NCBI GenBank assembly: GCA_964019165.1 | Contig: OZ025267.1 | Location: forward strand, 13,176,569 to 13,240,568 | DNA: 64,000 nt | Source: Mastigias papua | Lineage: Eukaryota > Cnidaria > Scyphozoa > Rhizostomeae > Mastigiidae | Reading direction: 5' to 3' | Part shown: positions 50,201 through 63,500 of the stretch, piece by piece | Layout: every line of letters starts with the position of its first letter | Numbering within the stretch: the first letter of the stretch is position 1 | The notes under the pieces: model-generated | Seen by the model: the letters and a program-made list of their open reading frames with translations, nothing else | Database searches by the model: none | What the model was told of the DNA's origin: nothing | Made by a program: the position numbers and the translations under genes

Positions 50201-53200
50201 AAACTACACCCTGTCGCAAGGCAAAGTATTCTCGGGAATAATCTACACGATATGGGCCATGTTTCGGCACAGGTCAGATTTCAAGGAAAACATGCGAAAG
50301 ATTCACGACTTCGCTCCGACCTCCCATTGGTCAAGTATTGCATTACCTCCATTACATGATGAATATCACATTACAACAAAAGAGACAACGAAGAATTTGC
50401 TCAGAATATGCCCCCTGGAAATAAAGGGAACAGGACTTGAGGGCACGGAAAAGTTAAAAAAAATGGAGAGGCACTCGAGCAAGGCGTAATGTGAGGAAAT
50501 TGTATTGTGCCATGCCCTTATCTTCTACTTCGTTGTCTTGAGGTATTCAACATGTAATAGAGACTACGTAGTATTGTTATTTGACCAATGGGAGGTCGTA
50601 GCGGAGTCGTGATTTATCAGCAGGTTCTAGGGAATTTTGTGAACCATTTTACTGTTTAGTTTGAAATGGCACCACTTTGAAAGTAAGAAAGATTTTCTCG
50701 TCGAATTCATATTGCTTATTTGAAGCGTAGTATCTTGATGAGAAGCAATATATTTTGTATACTTTGGGGTTCCCTTGTTATTTAAATATGTAAGTCTTAG
50801 TTTGACATTACGCTACTGCTATAATTCGGTGAAACTGATTTTGGTGTTTTTAACTGGAGATTGGATCGAAGTTGGCGCAGTTGAATTCGAGTAGACAATG
50901 TGCAAAATTTCTACCCTGCCGCAAGAATGAACTGTCTAAATGGCCAATCTTTAAACCGTCTGAAATGCTTTACCTTACCGTAAGGAAAATTTGTGAACAC
51001 GTTGAAATTTGAAAATAGTTTTATTCAGCATTTCATTATTATCATGCTGTTTTATCGCTTTGGCCCGTGACTTCATTCTAATAGGTTAGTAAACCTCGAA
51101 AACGTAGGTCTGAAACATTTTGCCAAACAGACCTGTACTGCTAGTTCAACAATATAGCTTTTGATTTTTGCTGTTTATATCTTAGAGTTTGATAATTAGT
51201 TATTGTATTAAAGCGATGAAGCTAGCTTTATGTCTATTAGTTATGAGGGAGGTAAACTTTGTATTTATAATCCACGAAGGGAGGCAGGTTTCATTGGCAA
51301 AAATGATTTGAAGAATTCTGATTTGAATGTCAATAAAGCTGTTATGGAAAGAGACATTATTGACTTACTGACGCAAGACGGATTCATTATGTAAATAAAC
51401 TGAGTTTTTCCTACGGGTCATTCCCCTATATTCTAGATGTAATAACCGGAACTTTCGAGAACAATTTGTATCCTATGACGTGATTAATGTTCTTTAACTT
51501 TCTAGAATTCTCTATTGGATGTATATAAATACACCAACTTTCTCGATTGTATTTTGATTGATAAATGCAAGCATTACGGACATAGTAAGAGGACAGAGTT
51601 TCTAATACAGAGTTTCTAATACAGTATAACCGAGCCTGTGGATGTATTAAAATAGTTAATAAACTATTTGTTTGATTTGTGTGTTTTAACCTAAAGACAG
51701 AACAAAAGCCTATAAAATGAGGTCAAGGAAAATGTAGGAAGACTAGTGTGCTAAAACGTGAGAAGCACTTTTTCAGTTTCATGACTTGAAGTACAATCTT
51801 TGGTATTAGCAATCCGAGACATTCGGAAAAGATCACGTTAGAGCTAAGGGTCTGCTATCAAGATAACCTCAAGATCGGTGTCAAAATGCGAAGGCTGGAT
51901 CATAAGAATACACGTTATTCCTAAATGATGGATATCACAGCTAAATTACTATTGTTGATCGATGGCGTCAAGAGCATCTTTGTGCAGGAACTTTGATCAC
52001 AATGTCATCATGCGCGCATAGAAGCATTTCTGTTCTATGCTATACTGGATATCGTGTTCATCCCTTAATGGGATCTGGAACACAGGCTAGTAAATAGGGT
52101 CCATCACATAAATTTATGCCTGTAACTTGTAGACAAGGGGGAGTTACTGTCTAGAATATTTTCCTAGCAACTAGAGTTTTTCTGGGCCCTAGCCATGAAT
52201 TGATATAATTATGATTTCTTTATTGACAAAACTTCAGCGTCTCCTATCATTGAGAAACTGGGATGGCTAACAGTGAATGACCTTATAGAAACAGAAACTC
52301 TAAAAACGGTCTACACATCAATAAATCAACTAGCTCCCGAATATCTGAATAGCATGTTTATAAAATTATCCGAGTTTAGAAATAGACAACTTCGCGATAG
52401 TGATACCGATCTTTATGTCCCTTTACTAAAATCGGCATGTGGCCAAAAATGTTTCTCCTATAGAGGAGCAAAGCTTTGGAATAGCCAACAAACTGAAGTG
52501 AAAAAGGCCAAATCTTTTACCCAATTCGTGAAATCATTGTTAAAATTTCAAACTTACCCTGTATAAAGAAATTGTAAAATGAAAACAAATGAAATGAAAA
52601 AATGATAATCAGCGCAAACGATGATTGACAAGTACACAAGCATTAATGCATTACACACTCTCTATTAGAGAAAAGTTTTAACTTGAAAATAGCCTAGAAA
52701 GTCCTAAAACTTTTACTCATTTTCCTAAAAAAAGTCCTAAATTTTGGCAAAATATGTCCTTCATTGCTAAATGAAAACTGAAAATGATCACTGAGAGCCC
52801 TGCGTTTAATTGATATCAACTAGTACAAGATTGTATACATATGAGATGATATAATGTCAGACATTTCTGTTTCATTGACACGTGGCTAGTAGAACTTCAA
52901 TTGCAGCCCAATTGGCATTTTTCTTCAATATTCCCACGGGCAATCACTAACAGTGATCTTTTTCATTTTTTTCAGCCGGATACTGAAGAAAGTAACGAGA
53001 TTGTCTTTTGCGATGCCTGTAATATGTGCGTCCACCAGGTAAGAGAAGCTAGTATAGAACGTGGAAAACTATTTTTTTCTAAATGTGAGTTTTAGGTTAT
53101 ATCGTTCGGGTTAGGAAGCTTCCGTGGTTTCAAACAGAAGGAGCAAAAGGCTGTTTTCGATGTGGTAGGTCACGTGGGTTTGCAGTTTCATGTCAGAGGG

Positions 53201-54432
53201 TGACCGCTGTACATGCAGAGTTTCTGTCAGAAAGTACCGTCAAACTCGCTTAAATCGGTGTTCCCTATGTCGGATATTTGCAAGTCGGACAAAACTACAC
53301 GGCCCGTGTCTACTTGTTATAAATGCTTGACTTTTACGATGCGTGCGTCAAATGTCGCTAAAACCCACTCTATGCTCATTTGCTCAAAATCTAAGCATAG
53401 ATCCATAAAAAATTCTGATGAAACATTTGGCCTTAAAATGTGTGATAAAAGTCTAGACATAGTTGAAAAGACAAAATACCTTGGTGTACAAATTGATCAA
53501 AACCTTGATTGGAAGGAACATAGAAAATATGTCGCGTCGAAGGTTTCGAGATCTACAGGTTTTCTGAAATATGCTAAGAGCCTCGTCCCTTCGACTACCT
53601 TGATCAATTTGTACAAAAGTATTGTGGAGCCGCACTTCCGATATTGCTGCTTTGTCTGGGGTTGCTGTAGTTCAACTGAAACAAACCGCTTGCAGAGACT
53701 CCACAACAGGGCCGCTAGATTAATTACTAGTAGTCGTTTTGATGACCCATCTGTGCCCCTTATTAAAGGTCTCGGTTGGCAAACAATTGAGGAAATGATT
53801 AGTTCTGAGACTAATATTATGGTATTTAATGCACTAAATGATCGTGCTCAACAATATCTGACTGAGCTTCTCTCGAGAAACTCGCAAAGCTCTGTTCACA
53901 ACTTGCGTAATACTTCAAATGGCCTAAAGTTGCCACTAATGAAAACTGCAACTGGTCAAAGATGGCTTTTCATTCAGAGGTGCAAAATATTGGAACAGTC
54001 TCTCAGTTGAATCTGAACAAGCAGTAAACCTGGTCAGCTTTAAACCCTCTATTTAGAAAACGTTATGGCTTATATTCTATGTAAATCTGGACATATTTAG
54101 TATTGAATTTTATTTCTGATTAGTTTGATTTTGATTTAGATTTTAATAAATTTTGATTGTATTTATGTATTTTCAGTATTATATTATATAAATTGTAAAA
54201 TTTTTCTAAGCGGAAGGCCTCTTGAAAATCAGCTTTGCTGAAGAGCTACCCTCCTATAAAGAATTGAAAAGAATTGAAATGATGAAATGATGATGTAAGT
54301 CGGATTTTCATGTACCTAGGTCGGAACGTTTTTGATGTTCGATTTTGATATAGCACAGTATAAGTCGGATGTTGATCTTGATTTCAATAGCCTACTTATG
54401 TTCATACACGCACGCACGCACGCACGCACGCA

Positions 54433-54510
<78 letters not shown>

Positions 54511-57500
54511 TACACGCACACACATACACGCACAATTGACCTTCTAAAATATTTAATAGGCGAAAGCCGAAAGTAACCATAAGGTGCTAGAAATCGGAAG
54601 AGTTAAAACAGGCCACTGGGGTCTAGTGGTTAAGACGCTTGCCCGGAAAGCGAGAGACCCTGGTTCGATCCCAGGGACACTTCTATAAAGCGGACACCTC
54701 GTTAAGACGGACACTTACTGGAAGTCCCTGCCAAAGCCAATAGGAAATGCTTTATGTTCTTATTCTATAAGACAGGCACCTCGTTAAGACGGACAGCGGA
54801 CACTGTTTCTTAGTCCCAAACGTACAAAACACTTCAAAGAAGCGGACACTATACATAAATTTTTTCGTTTGAATACAGTAATTTAAAGATAAATTTAACA
54901 GACAGGGCTACAAAACATGTTGTAAATTGAATGTCACGTTTTATACTTGTGGCTCTTTTCGTTTTTGAGACTTCCATTCTTAGTTGACGGTGACCAATTT
55001 TGGCACAAGCACATGCGATTGGCGAGTTCACCTATGCGAAGAAACGCTTACGAGTCATGAAAAATGCAAAGAAATTTGTGTCAATAGTGAAAGCAATGAC
55101 GATAATCCAGAAAAAGATGCAAGGACACTCAAGTTCTCAACAATTCCTGCTGCTGTTCAAGTGGCAGATGACTTGACACAATTTGCACAGAATAGTCTGG
55201 ACAAGCAGCTTTTTATATCTTTACATTCAGTCTTCAGATTGCTTAAAGAAAGAATCCAGTGTCTCCAGCTGGAAATAAAAACTACTTTTTGAGCAAATGA
55301 TGTTGTATAAACACTCTGTTTGTTGAGTGGCATCTTTTAAGGGGCCATTCAAAAAGTACGTACGGTCAAAATTCGTCAAGTCCACACTCCTCTTCCCTTG
55401 TACACTTTTGTAGGTTTCGGAGGTAATCCTTCCCCCGAACGTACGCACTTTTGAGTCATCACTCCCCCCGCCTGAATATCGGAATCTGTTGCTTGCCGCA
55501 CCATCTTCAAAGGTCGCAAAATTTAATGCATAATGGAGAAATCAAAAATCCGGAATTAAGTTTTTTCATGTTCAGAATGATCTTGCCTGTACAGTGTTTA
55601 AAAGATATTTTTATTTACATGGTCGTGCGAACGTTCTTTGAAAATACCCTCTTCCGTTTGTACGTTTTCGTACGCTTTGTTGAATACCCCTCCCCTTTCA
55701 GATCGTACGTACTTTTCGAATTGCTCCTTATTGAATTGATGTCAGTATTTGTATTTGAGCTCCTGCACACTCACAAACGGCAATTTTCCATAAAGCGGAC
55801 ACTTCTTTGTGTGTGTGTATGTGTGTGTGCGTGTGTGCGTGCGTGCGTGCGTGTGTGTGTGCGTGTGTGTGTCTAGATCACAGCATAATGGTCACATAGT
55901 TAAAAGCCATCGGTGTAAGAGGTACTGCAGCTGACTGGTTTGCCTCTTATCTGTATAATAGGAGACAGTACTGCTCCTTAGCCAACCAAAAGTCCAGCGA
56001 AATCTTGGATACATGCGGTATTCCACAAGGATCTTGTCTGGGCCCGCTCTTATTCATCATCTATATAAACGATTTTGAAAGTTGCCTTCGACAAGCCAAA
56101 GTGGGTATGTACACAGACAACACTCATGTTACCTTAACATCAGATAACATGGAAGAGCTCCTTGAAATGGCACAGGAAGAAATGTAGAATATTTCGGCAT
56201 GGATGAGAATTAATAAACTAAGCATTAATGCACAAAAACCGAATACATGATAATTGGGCACCCACGATGGCGAGTGGCATTTCAAACTTTTACAGCGACG
56301 AATCCTCAGCCTGGAGATGATTATACCTATTACTTCTTGTTTATACTACGACCTAGCGTTTAATGACGTGCTACGCCAAACCATGCCCAGTATTCTCAGA
56401 AATGCAACATAAATTTAGAGAGAAACCTGAGTTTATATTACAAAAATACTGACGGGTATCAAAATCCTTATATTTACAGTAGTGGGACTCACAACAATAC
56501 TCAGGAAATACCCTCTGAGAGGCCTCAGAATTCCTCACTAACAACTATGATGTCCCATTGTTCCCATTGAAAAAACATAACTCTTTTCATTTTAAAACTT
56601 AATTGTTTTATTTCAAAAACGCAACTTTGTTTTTCACTTTTTATTATTGTCAAAAACGAAACTTTCTTTTTCATTTTTAAAAACAACATTTCTTTTTATA
56701 GAAAAATGGTTTACTTTGTTTTCAAAAGTCCAACTTTGAATTTGAAACTCGATTTGGAAATAAAACGTTTCCTTTAGGCCCAGCGTTCACATAGTTTACC
56801 ATTATGCTTTTCGACAAAACAATATTCTTTGTCACACAGCCTGCGCATTTATCAGATTAACACTACCCATAGCGGTCTAGTCAATTTTAGATATGGTTTT
56901 GAGTGGTCTATGAGAATTTTTTAACTTTATGTACTATGTCACAGTGTGATTGCGGTGTCATTTATATTCTTCATGAAACTTGAAGTTTTCGTTCTTAGGC
57001 ATGCTACGGTATTTCAGAGGTTCCACCTGGCACGTGGCTATGCCGCCCTTGCTCAAGAGGTGTGCTTTCCCCGCCATGCATAATCTGTCCAAATAAAGGT
57101 GGTGCCATGAAACGAGTCAAGTAAGCTGTTATTTTTATCTTATTAGTCTCTTTTTCGTAGTAGAATCTTATAAATATCCTGATCATCATTTTTGATATGT
57201 AAAAGTTGCGAGTAAATATGCATGATGAATAAATTTTAATAGAGATGCACGTATTTTGATAAAAGGTAGGTTTTCAATGTTCGGAGCAGTTGCAAGCTTT
57301 AGGAAGTTAGTGCAAGACATTCTAGGAATATGCTCGATTTTGTAGAGATAGCTTGAGCAGTTAGTGCTTCTCTATATACATGATTGGCTGGTTGACAAAA
57401 TGCTTTGCGCAAAAATAACAAGAATGTATCTTTTGAAGTACTTTAGTTGAAATGAGATGTATGGGTTTAAGCTGCCAGTATTATTTTCATGGTCATGTCT

Positions 57501-60500
57501 TGCAAAATATTGTAGGAAAATTAGCACTTGCCATCCCTATGTGACATTAGCATCCTACCAATCATTGATAAGTTTGATCGCTGTGAAAGACAAAACAGAA
57601 GCAGAGCAAAACTCCTTTATGCATTCCAAGTCATTTGAGACTGGCTTCAGTGACCAGTGACTATCATCACATGATCTATACCATTCTAAAGACAACCTAC
57701 ATTAAACTTCCTCCGAAAAAAGTTATCTATCGAGACTATAAAAACTGGTCTCAGTTGCAGTTTGAGCAAGAGCTGAGGCGTGAGTTTGCCTTAGCCCACC
57801 CTTCTGTGTATGGAAACTTTGAGTCAATTTTTGTGAAAGCAAATGAGGCAAATGCCCCTACTAGAACTAATATAGGGCTAATAATAAGTCGCATGCTACC
57901 AAAGGATCACTGAGAGCTATGACTCGAAAATCGATGCTGAAAAACTTTGCTATCTGGAGTAACCGAGAGGAAGATATTAGAAAATATAAGGACCAAAGGA
58001 ACCTGGTCCTGAAGTTAAATGTACGGGCTAGAAAACAGCATTTTATGTCAATTCAGGCAAAACAGTAGACAATGACAGAAAATTTTGGAAAACTGTAAAG
58101 CCTCTGTTCTCATATGGAAATCCAATGTGTGAAAAGATCACTTTGGTTGAAAATGGAAAGATCCTTTCAACTGACGAGGAAATTGCTGAATGCTTTAATG
58201 ATTATTTTATAAGCATCACGGATAATCTAGATATCGACCCGTATTTAAGGAAATACCTAATCAACTGACAATAGAGGAAAAGGTCTTGAGAGCAATAGAA
58301 AAGATAAGGATCATCCCTCAATAAGGATGATCAAGCAACGTGTAAATAGCAACTTCAAATTCTCTCATGTAAGTCTAGCTGAGGCCATGAAGCAGATAGA
58401 TCTACTTGATAGTAAGAAATCGTGATGGAGATATGCCAGAAGTACCGATATTCTAAAAGCTACGAAAGAACTAACTTGTCCCTACCTAACTGACTGCATT
58501 AATTCTGCGATCTATGATTGCAAGTTTCCAGGTGAAATGAAGAAAGCTGAGATGAGCCCTATTTACAAACATGATGACCCAAATTTTATGGGAAATTGTA
58601 GACCTATAAGCATCTTTATATGCAGGGCTGAAGTATATGAAAGAGTCCTAGAAGATCAAGTTAGCTCATTTTTCCATGAGATACTTTCAAACATCTTATG
58701 TGGTTTCAAAGCTAGCTATAGTACGCAACATGCCTTGATAAGATTGCTGGAAAAATGGAGGAGATATCTAAATACACCTGGCTTGGTAGGGACAATTCTA
58801 CTGGATTTGTCCTAAGCATATGACTTTCTACCTCATGGCCTCCTTATAGCAAAACTAGCAACCTATGGATTAGACTTAACAAACCTTCGCCTCGTGTACA
58901 GTTATCTAAATAACCGTTATCAAGGGGTAAAAATTGGTTCGCATAGAAGGATGGCAAACAAAATCACAATTGGGGTCCTTCAAGGGTCAGTGCTAGGCCC
59001 CCTACTTTTTAACATCTTTATTATTGACGTCTGTTCAACCACCCTAAATTCAGAGATGTGCAATTTTGCTGATGATAACACCTTATACTCATGTGGACAT
59101 GATCTTCAAGAAACAGTGGCTTGTTGAAACCTGTCGTTAAACCTGGGGGTAAATTTCCTTTACTACACCACTCCACTCAGTCCACCGGCGATCCACAGTT
59201 GCCAAGTCACTTCAAGCTCTGTTTAGCAGATTTACTAAAACCATTTCAAGTGCCCGTCACGGATTTTTGTATTTGAAAGCGGGCCAAAAGAAAAACTAAT
59301 GAAGCATGTTTTTCAAGGGGAAAGGGTGTAGCTAGGAATTTTTTGGGGGGGGCAGGAGTCTAATCCATGTAAAAGGGCACAGTAAATTTCTTTCAAGAGA
59401 ATTCAACGTGAAATAAAATTTTTCAGTTCTTAGACAAGCCCCTAGCCAAGAGAATTTTGTCAGGGATAGGGCCACAGTTACTTTGCGCGTAGCGATTACT
59501 AGTCTGCTATGTGACGTCCGAGAGTTATGAAAGGCCGATCATACCTTCTTTTATTGACATAGGAGGATCAACCCATCACAGTTGGGTCCGACGCGACAGA
59601 AACCTCTTCAATTCGCCCTTCTAGATTGACCAATCAGGCATCTCCCAGACAAGACATAAGTTTGATTAGTATGGTGCTAAGGCACGAATCCTGGAAAATC
59701 TACAATGAAGTAAAACAGAGAGGAAATTACTTGAAAAATGTCTCGGCTGAAGCCTCCTCTTTCCAGTGGTGCCATGCCGGATGAATGAAAATCAAGGCAA
59801 TTTTGGTAACATATAGATGGCATTTCTTCACATACAAAGCCAGCAAACATTGAAGAAATTGAATTCTGTGCTCTCGCAGCAGATTTGACAGAAAAACTAA
59901 AAATTTTCTGCACAGATCTCTTGCCAGAAATTATTGTTTTTTGACAGGAAATAATTTCATGATTTGCTCTAAGTTGGTTTATTAATAGAATGAAGTAAAA
60001 TTTTTAAGAAGTGAGATATTATCTATCAGTGTATTCCCCACATTAGTTGTGAGAGGCCAACTACTTTGGAAAAGAATGAAATGGAAAGTTCAAAACTACA
60101 GTAAGATTGAAGAAATGTTTGCAAAATAAAGCTGAACTAAAATTATAATTAATTGTCGCTCAGATTGCCAACTTTTCAAACAGTGCATCATTACTGCTTT
60201 GGTTTTGAATTACCTACTTGAATACCCATCGTAATTACAGTTGTGAACTTTTCGATCAGATTCTAACCACAATCTATTGACTATGTCTCTCAAATGGGTA
60301 CGGATGACGAGGACATCTATTTATGTACTTTTGAAATTTAATGCAATTTAGTTTTTACAAGCACTATTTTGCATCTACATATCTAATTGCTCGATACTGA
60401 ATTTTTAAAGATACCAAGTGCCTGATTACATAAGAGTGCGATTTTTTCGATGCCTCCAGACATATACTTTCATATTCACATTAAGTGAATTTGACTGGTG

Positions 60501-63500
60501 GCATTTGGTAATATTTTCCTGAGAAAAACTAGTTTTGCCTCGCAGAAAGTGCTAGTTTTTTTATATTTTTTTGGTAAGTCTTCTTAAGACTGAAAATTTT
60601 TGACAGAATTAGATCCCTGATAATTCTTAGCGCCATTTTTACTGTATATATTAGTTGCCGTTATTGATTGGCCAGAAAACTTGCTGCATGGAGCCTCATT
60701 GTCTCAGGTTCAAGCATAATTTCTAAATTTGAGTACATTTTCTAATTTCCAATACACAAACTCTTTGGAGCTAGATTTGATATACATATAATTCATATTC
60801 TGAAATTCATAGCTTTTGATAGAAGCTTTCGAGTCAGGTTTTTCGTTGAACTGACACATTGTCTACTTTGATAACAAATAAGGCATATAACCGTTTGGAA
60901 TGGGTCAAAGTTTCGAAATTTCTGGGTCGAGCCCAATGTGGTTCTGAAAAAAATCTTTGTTGATAACGCTCTTCTGATTCCTGGAAAACATGGATTACTT
61001 CCTTCTTTGATTTACTGCTAAGTACCGCTGCATCTATGGGTCTGAAATGATTAATGGCTTTAGCAAGGCAATGGAAAAGAGCAACATCGACTGAAAGGCA
61101 AGTAGTAATCCCCATGTTCTTTACCACGGCTGTTTCAAGATTTAAGTAGAGATTTCATTCTTGATTCCTCTGGGCCACTCTAATGCTCTATTGGAATACA
61201 TATCAATTTAGGTGAGACGATCAACATTCAGGTAGTAACTACAGAAGATCAAGCTAAGCAAATCCATATTTTGGAAGAGCACAAGGACAACTTGATTACA
61301 TTATTCCTTGAAGAGCTTGATAGGGGTTTTAGTTGCGACAATGTGTATTGGCTCCAACGAATGTAGTAGATGACTCAAGAGAACTGGACTAGACGGTAAC
61401 CAGACTGTGTCCCTAAGTTTCATGATTTAAGTATGATATGATTGCAATATGCTCTTGGTTTCACCCTGAACTAATCATAAATGATAGACTTTAATGTTTG
61501 ATTTTATCAGGAATTCATTTGAATGGATCCACGTGATTTGTGCCTGGTGGGTTCCTGAAGTGAAAATTGAGGATACAGAAAATGTCGAGAAAATGACAGT
61601 AGACAAAATACCTGTGAGTTATCTATCGTTCAACTGCGTTTTGAGTACAAATTTTTACCTGTAGAAATTTTGGCGGAATCAGCTTTGACGATTTGAACCT
61701 TTAATCGTGAAATTAAGTTCCCAAACTAGCGAAAAATTGGCTATCAACGAAAGTTGGTTTTGAAGCAAAAGATTTTTAGGCAACGAGAGCCGAACATTTC
61801 TCAAAATTCCACGAAATTTCTCAAATTCGCCCAATCCGTGAAAAAATTTCCACGGAATTCGCAGTTTTGTGAACTAACATTGGTGAAAATTTGTCCCGTA
61901 AAAATTTCTACAGGCGAAAATTCGTGCCCTCAAGGTAGCCTAAAGTTATATTGCAGCTGATTTACAATGCGTGAGAATGGTAGTGATGTCATGAAAGCTG
62001 TTGTTGTTGTGCATGCTGTAGTACTTCTTTTGCGGCAGGAGTAGAGCATGGAGTACCGAATTGTTGTTCATAGAAAAGGGTACTTTCATATAAAATCGTA
62101 TTCATTTTAGGCACGAATTGATCCAGTACTGTTAGCAAGTGAGTTATGGCATGGTTGTTGCATACTGTGTATACATTATTTGAGTATTTCTTAATTATAT
62201 GTTTTGTTTTATTTACAACTCATTGTAATGCAGACAAGCCGTAAGAATTTGTGCTGCACTCTATGCCGTCAAAAGTTTGGTGCTTGTATTCAGTGTTCGG
62301 TAAGTTGTCTTATTGAGTTTCGGCAATTGTGAGAGTATTTTGCAGATTTTTTTTAAGTTGAGGATCTTGTAAGTGTGTGAATGAAGCGCAATGATTTTTT
62401 TCAATGACAGTATTTGTCAGCCATGCCTCTAAATGCATTTTGTTTCTCCATGGTGTAAAGAAGAGTAGAGACCGTTGTTAGTCTTCCTTTTCTCTAGAAT
62501 TTCTCATTTAAATTTCTTGTTTATTCCTTTTTACGATGCTTCTGAATAGCAGATCTTCTGTGTCCATATATCTTGAGTACTGAGATAAATACGTAGATGG
62601 GTCAAATTCAAGTTTCTTCCATATTGCAGGAGATAGTAGCAGTTTTTAGCCGACTATAATCAATTTCTATGTGAACTGGAATGGTACATTTCCCCCTAAA
62701 TAAAAAGATTTTTTGCCGTATTTACAAAAATTTCTTTGAACATTCTTTGAGGTTGGAAAAAAATAAAGAGTGATTATTGTTATATAAAACTTTATGTAGA
62801 ATCAGACTTGTAATATTTAGAATGCATCAATGCACACATGAATCAAGGGCGAAAACTGTTATGCAGTCGTTTTGTTTAGTAACATGATTGTACGTACTAA
62901 GTGAAGTTGATAATATGTAGCGATAGTTTGAAATCTTTCCGTTGTCTCTCATCATTGGAATAGCTTTTTCAAAATGGTTTTCTAGAACCTTTCGCCCCTT
63001 ATTCGTGCCCGACGCCCCGGATATTGAATTAGTGTATTATCTTCGCGTGATCCAATCGCTCTCTAATTGAGCTTCTCGTTTACTCGTTGTCATTGTATTC
63101 AATGCTGTTTCATATTCGTAAGGCTCATTCTCTTTGTATTTTCAATATTATTTGATATATTTTTTAATTCAGATAGTTTATTTGGAGATTATTTGAGGTT
63201 ATATATTATTTACAACAGTACCTTTTAGGTGATGTTACGTACAGACTCTTGTTAGTATGATTTGTCAACATGACAGCATCCTTTTCTTTTTCTCCCACAA
63301 CCTACTCTCCCTTGGCACTCGCCCCTTGACCTCAATAAGTACGGACATCTCTCTCTCATACCTGCCTCACTTTCGTTGCTGTTATTGTTCAGCTTTTCTA
63401 ACAGACAGGTTTCTCCACTATTGATAATACTTAAATATACCTGAATTATTTCTACTTTTAGGTAAAACGTTGTGTTGCTGCCTATCATGTAACATGTGCG

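Noticed and set aside
50085..50489. 134-aa open frame as a host gene
   Set aside because: No motif, no splice context, and it overlaps an inverted repeat inside a JADE intron.
54406..54533. Telomere-like or Z-DNA regulatory array
   Set aside because: Ordinary (CACG)n/(CA)n microsatellite without further support.
54611..54682. tRNA-Arg (CCG) gene
   Set aside because: The T arm and D arm fit, but the acceptor strands do not pair and position 33 is C. It is a tRNA-derived SINE head.
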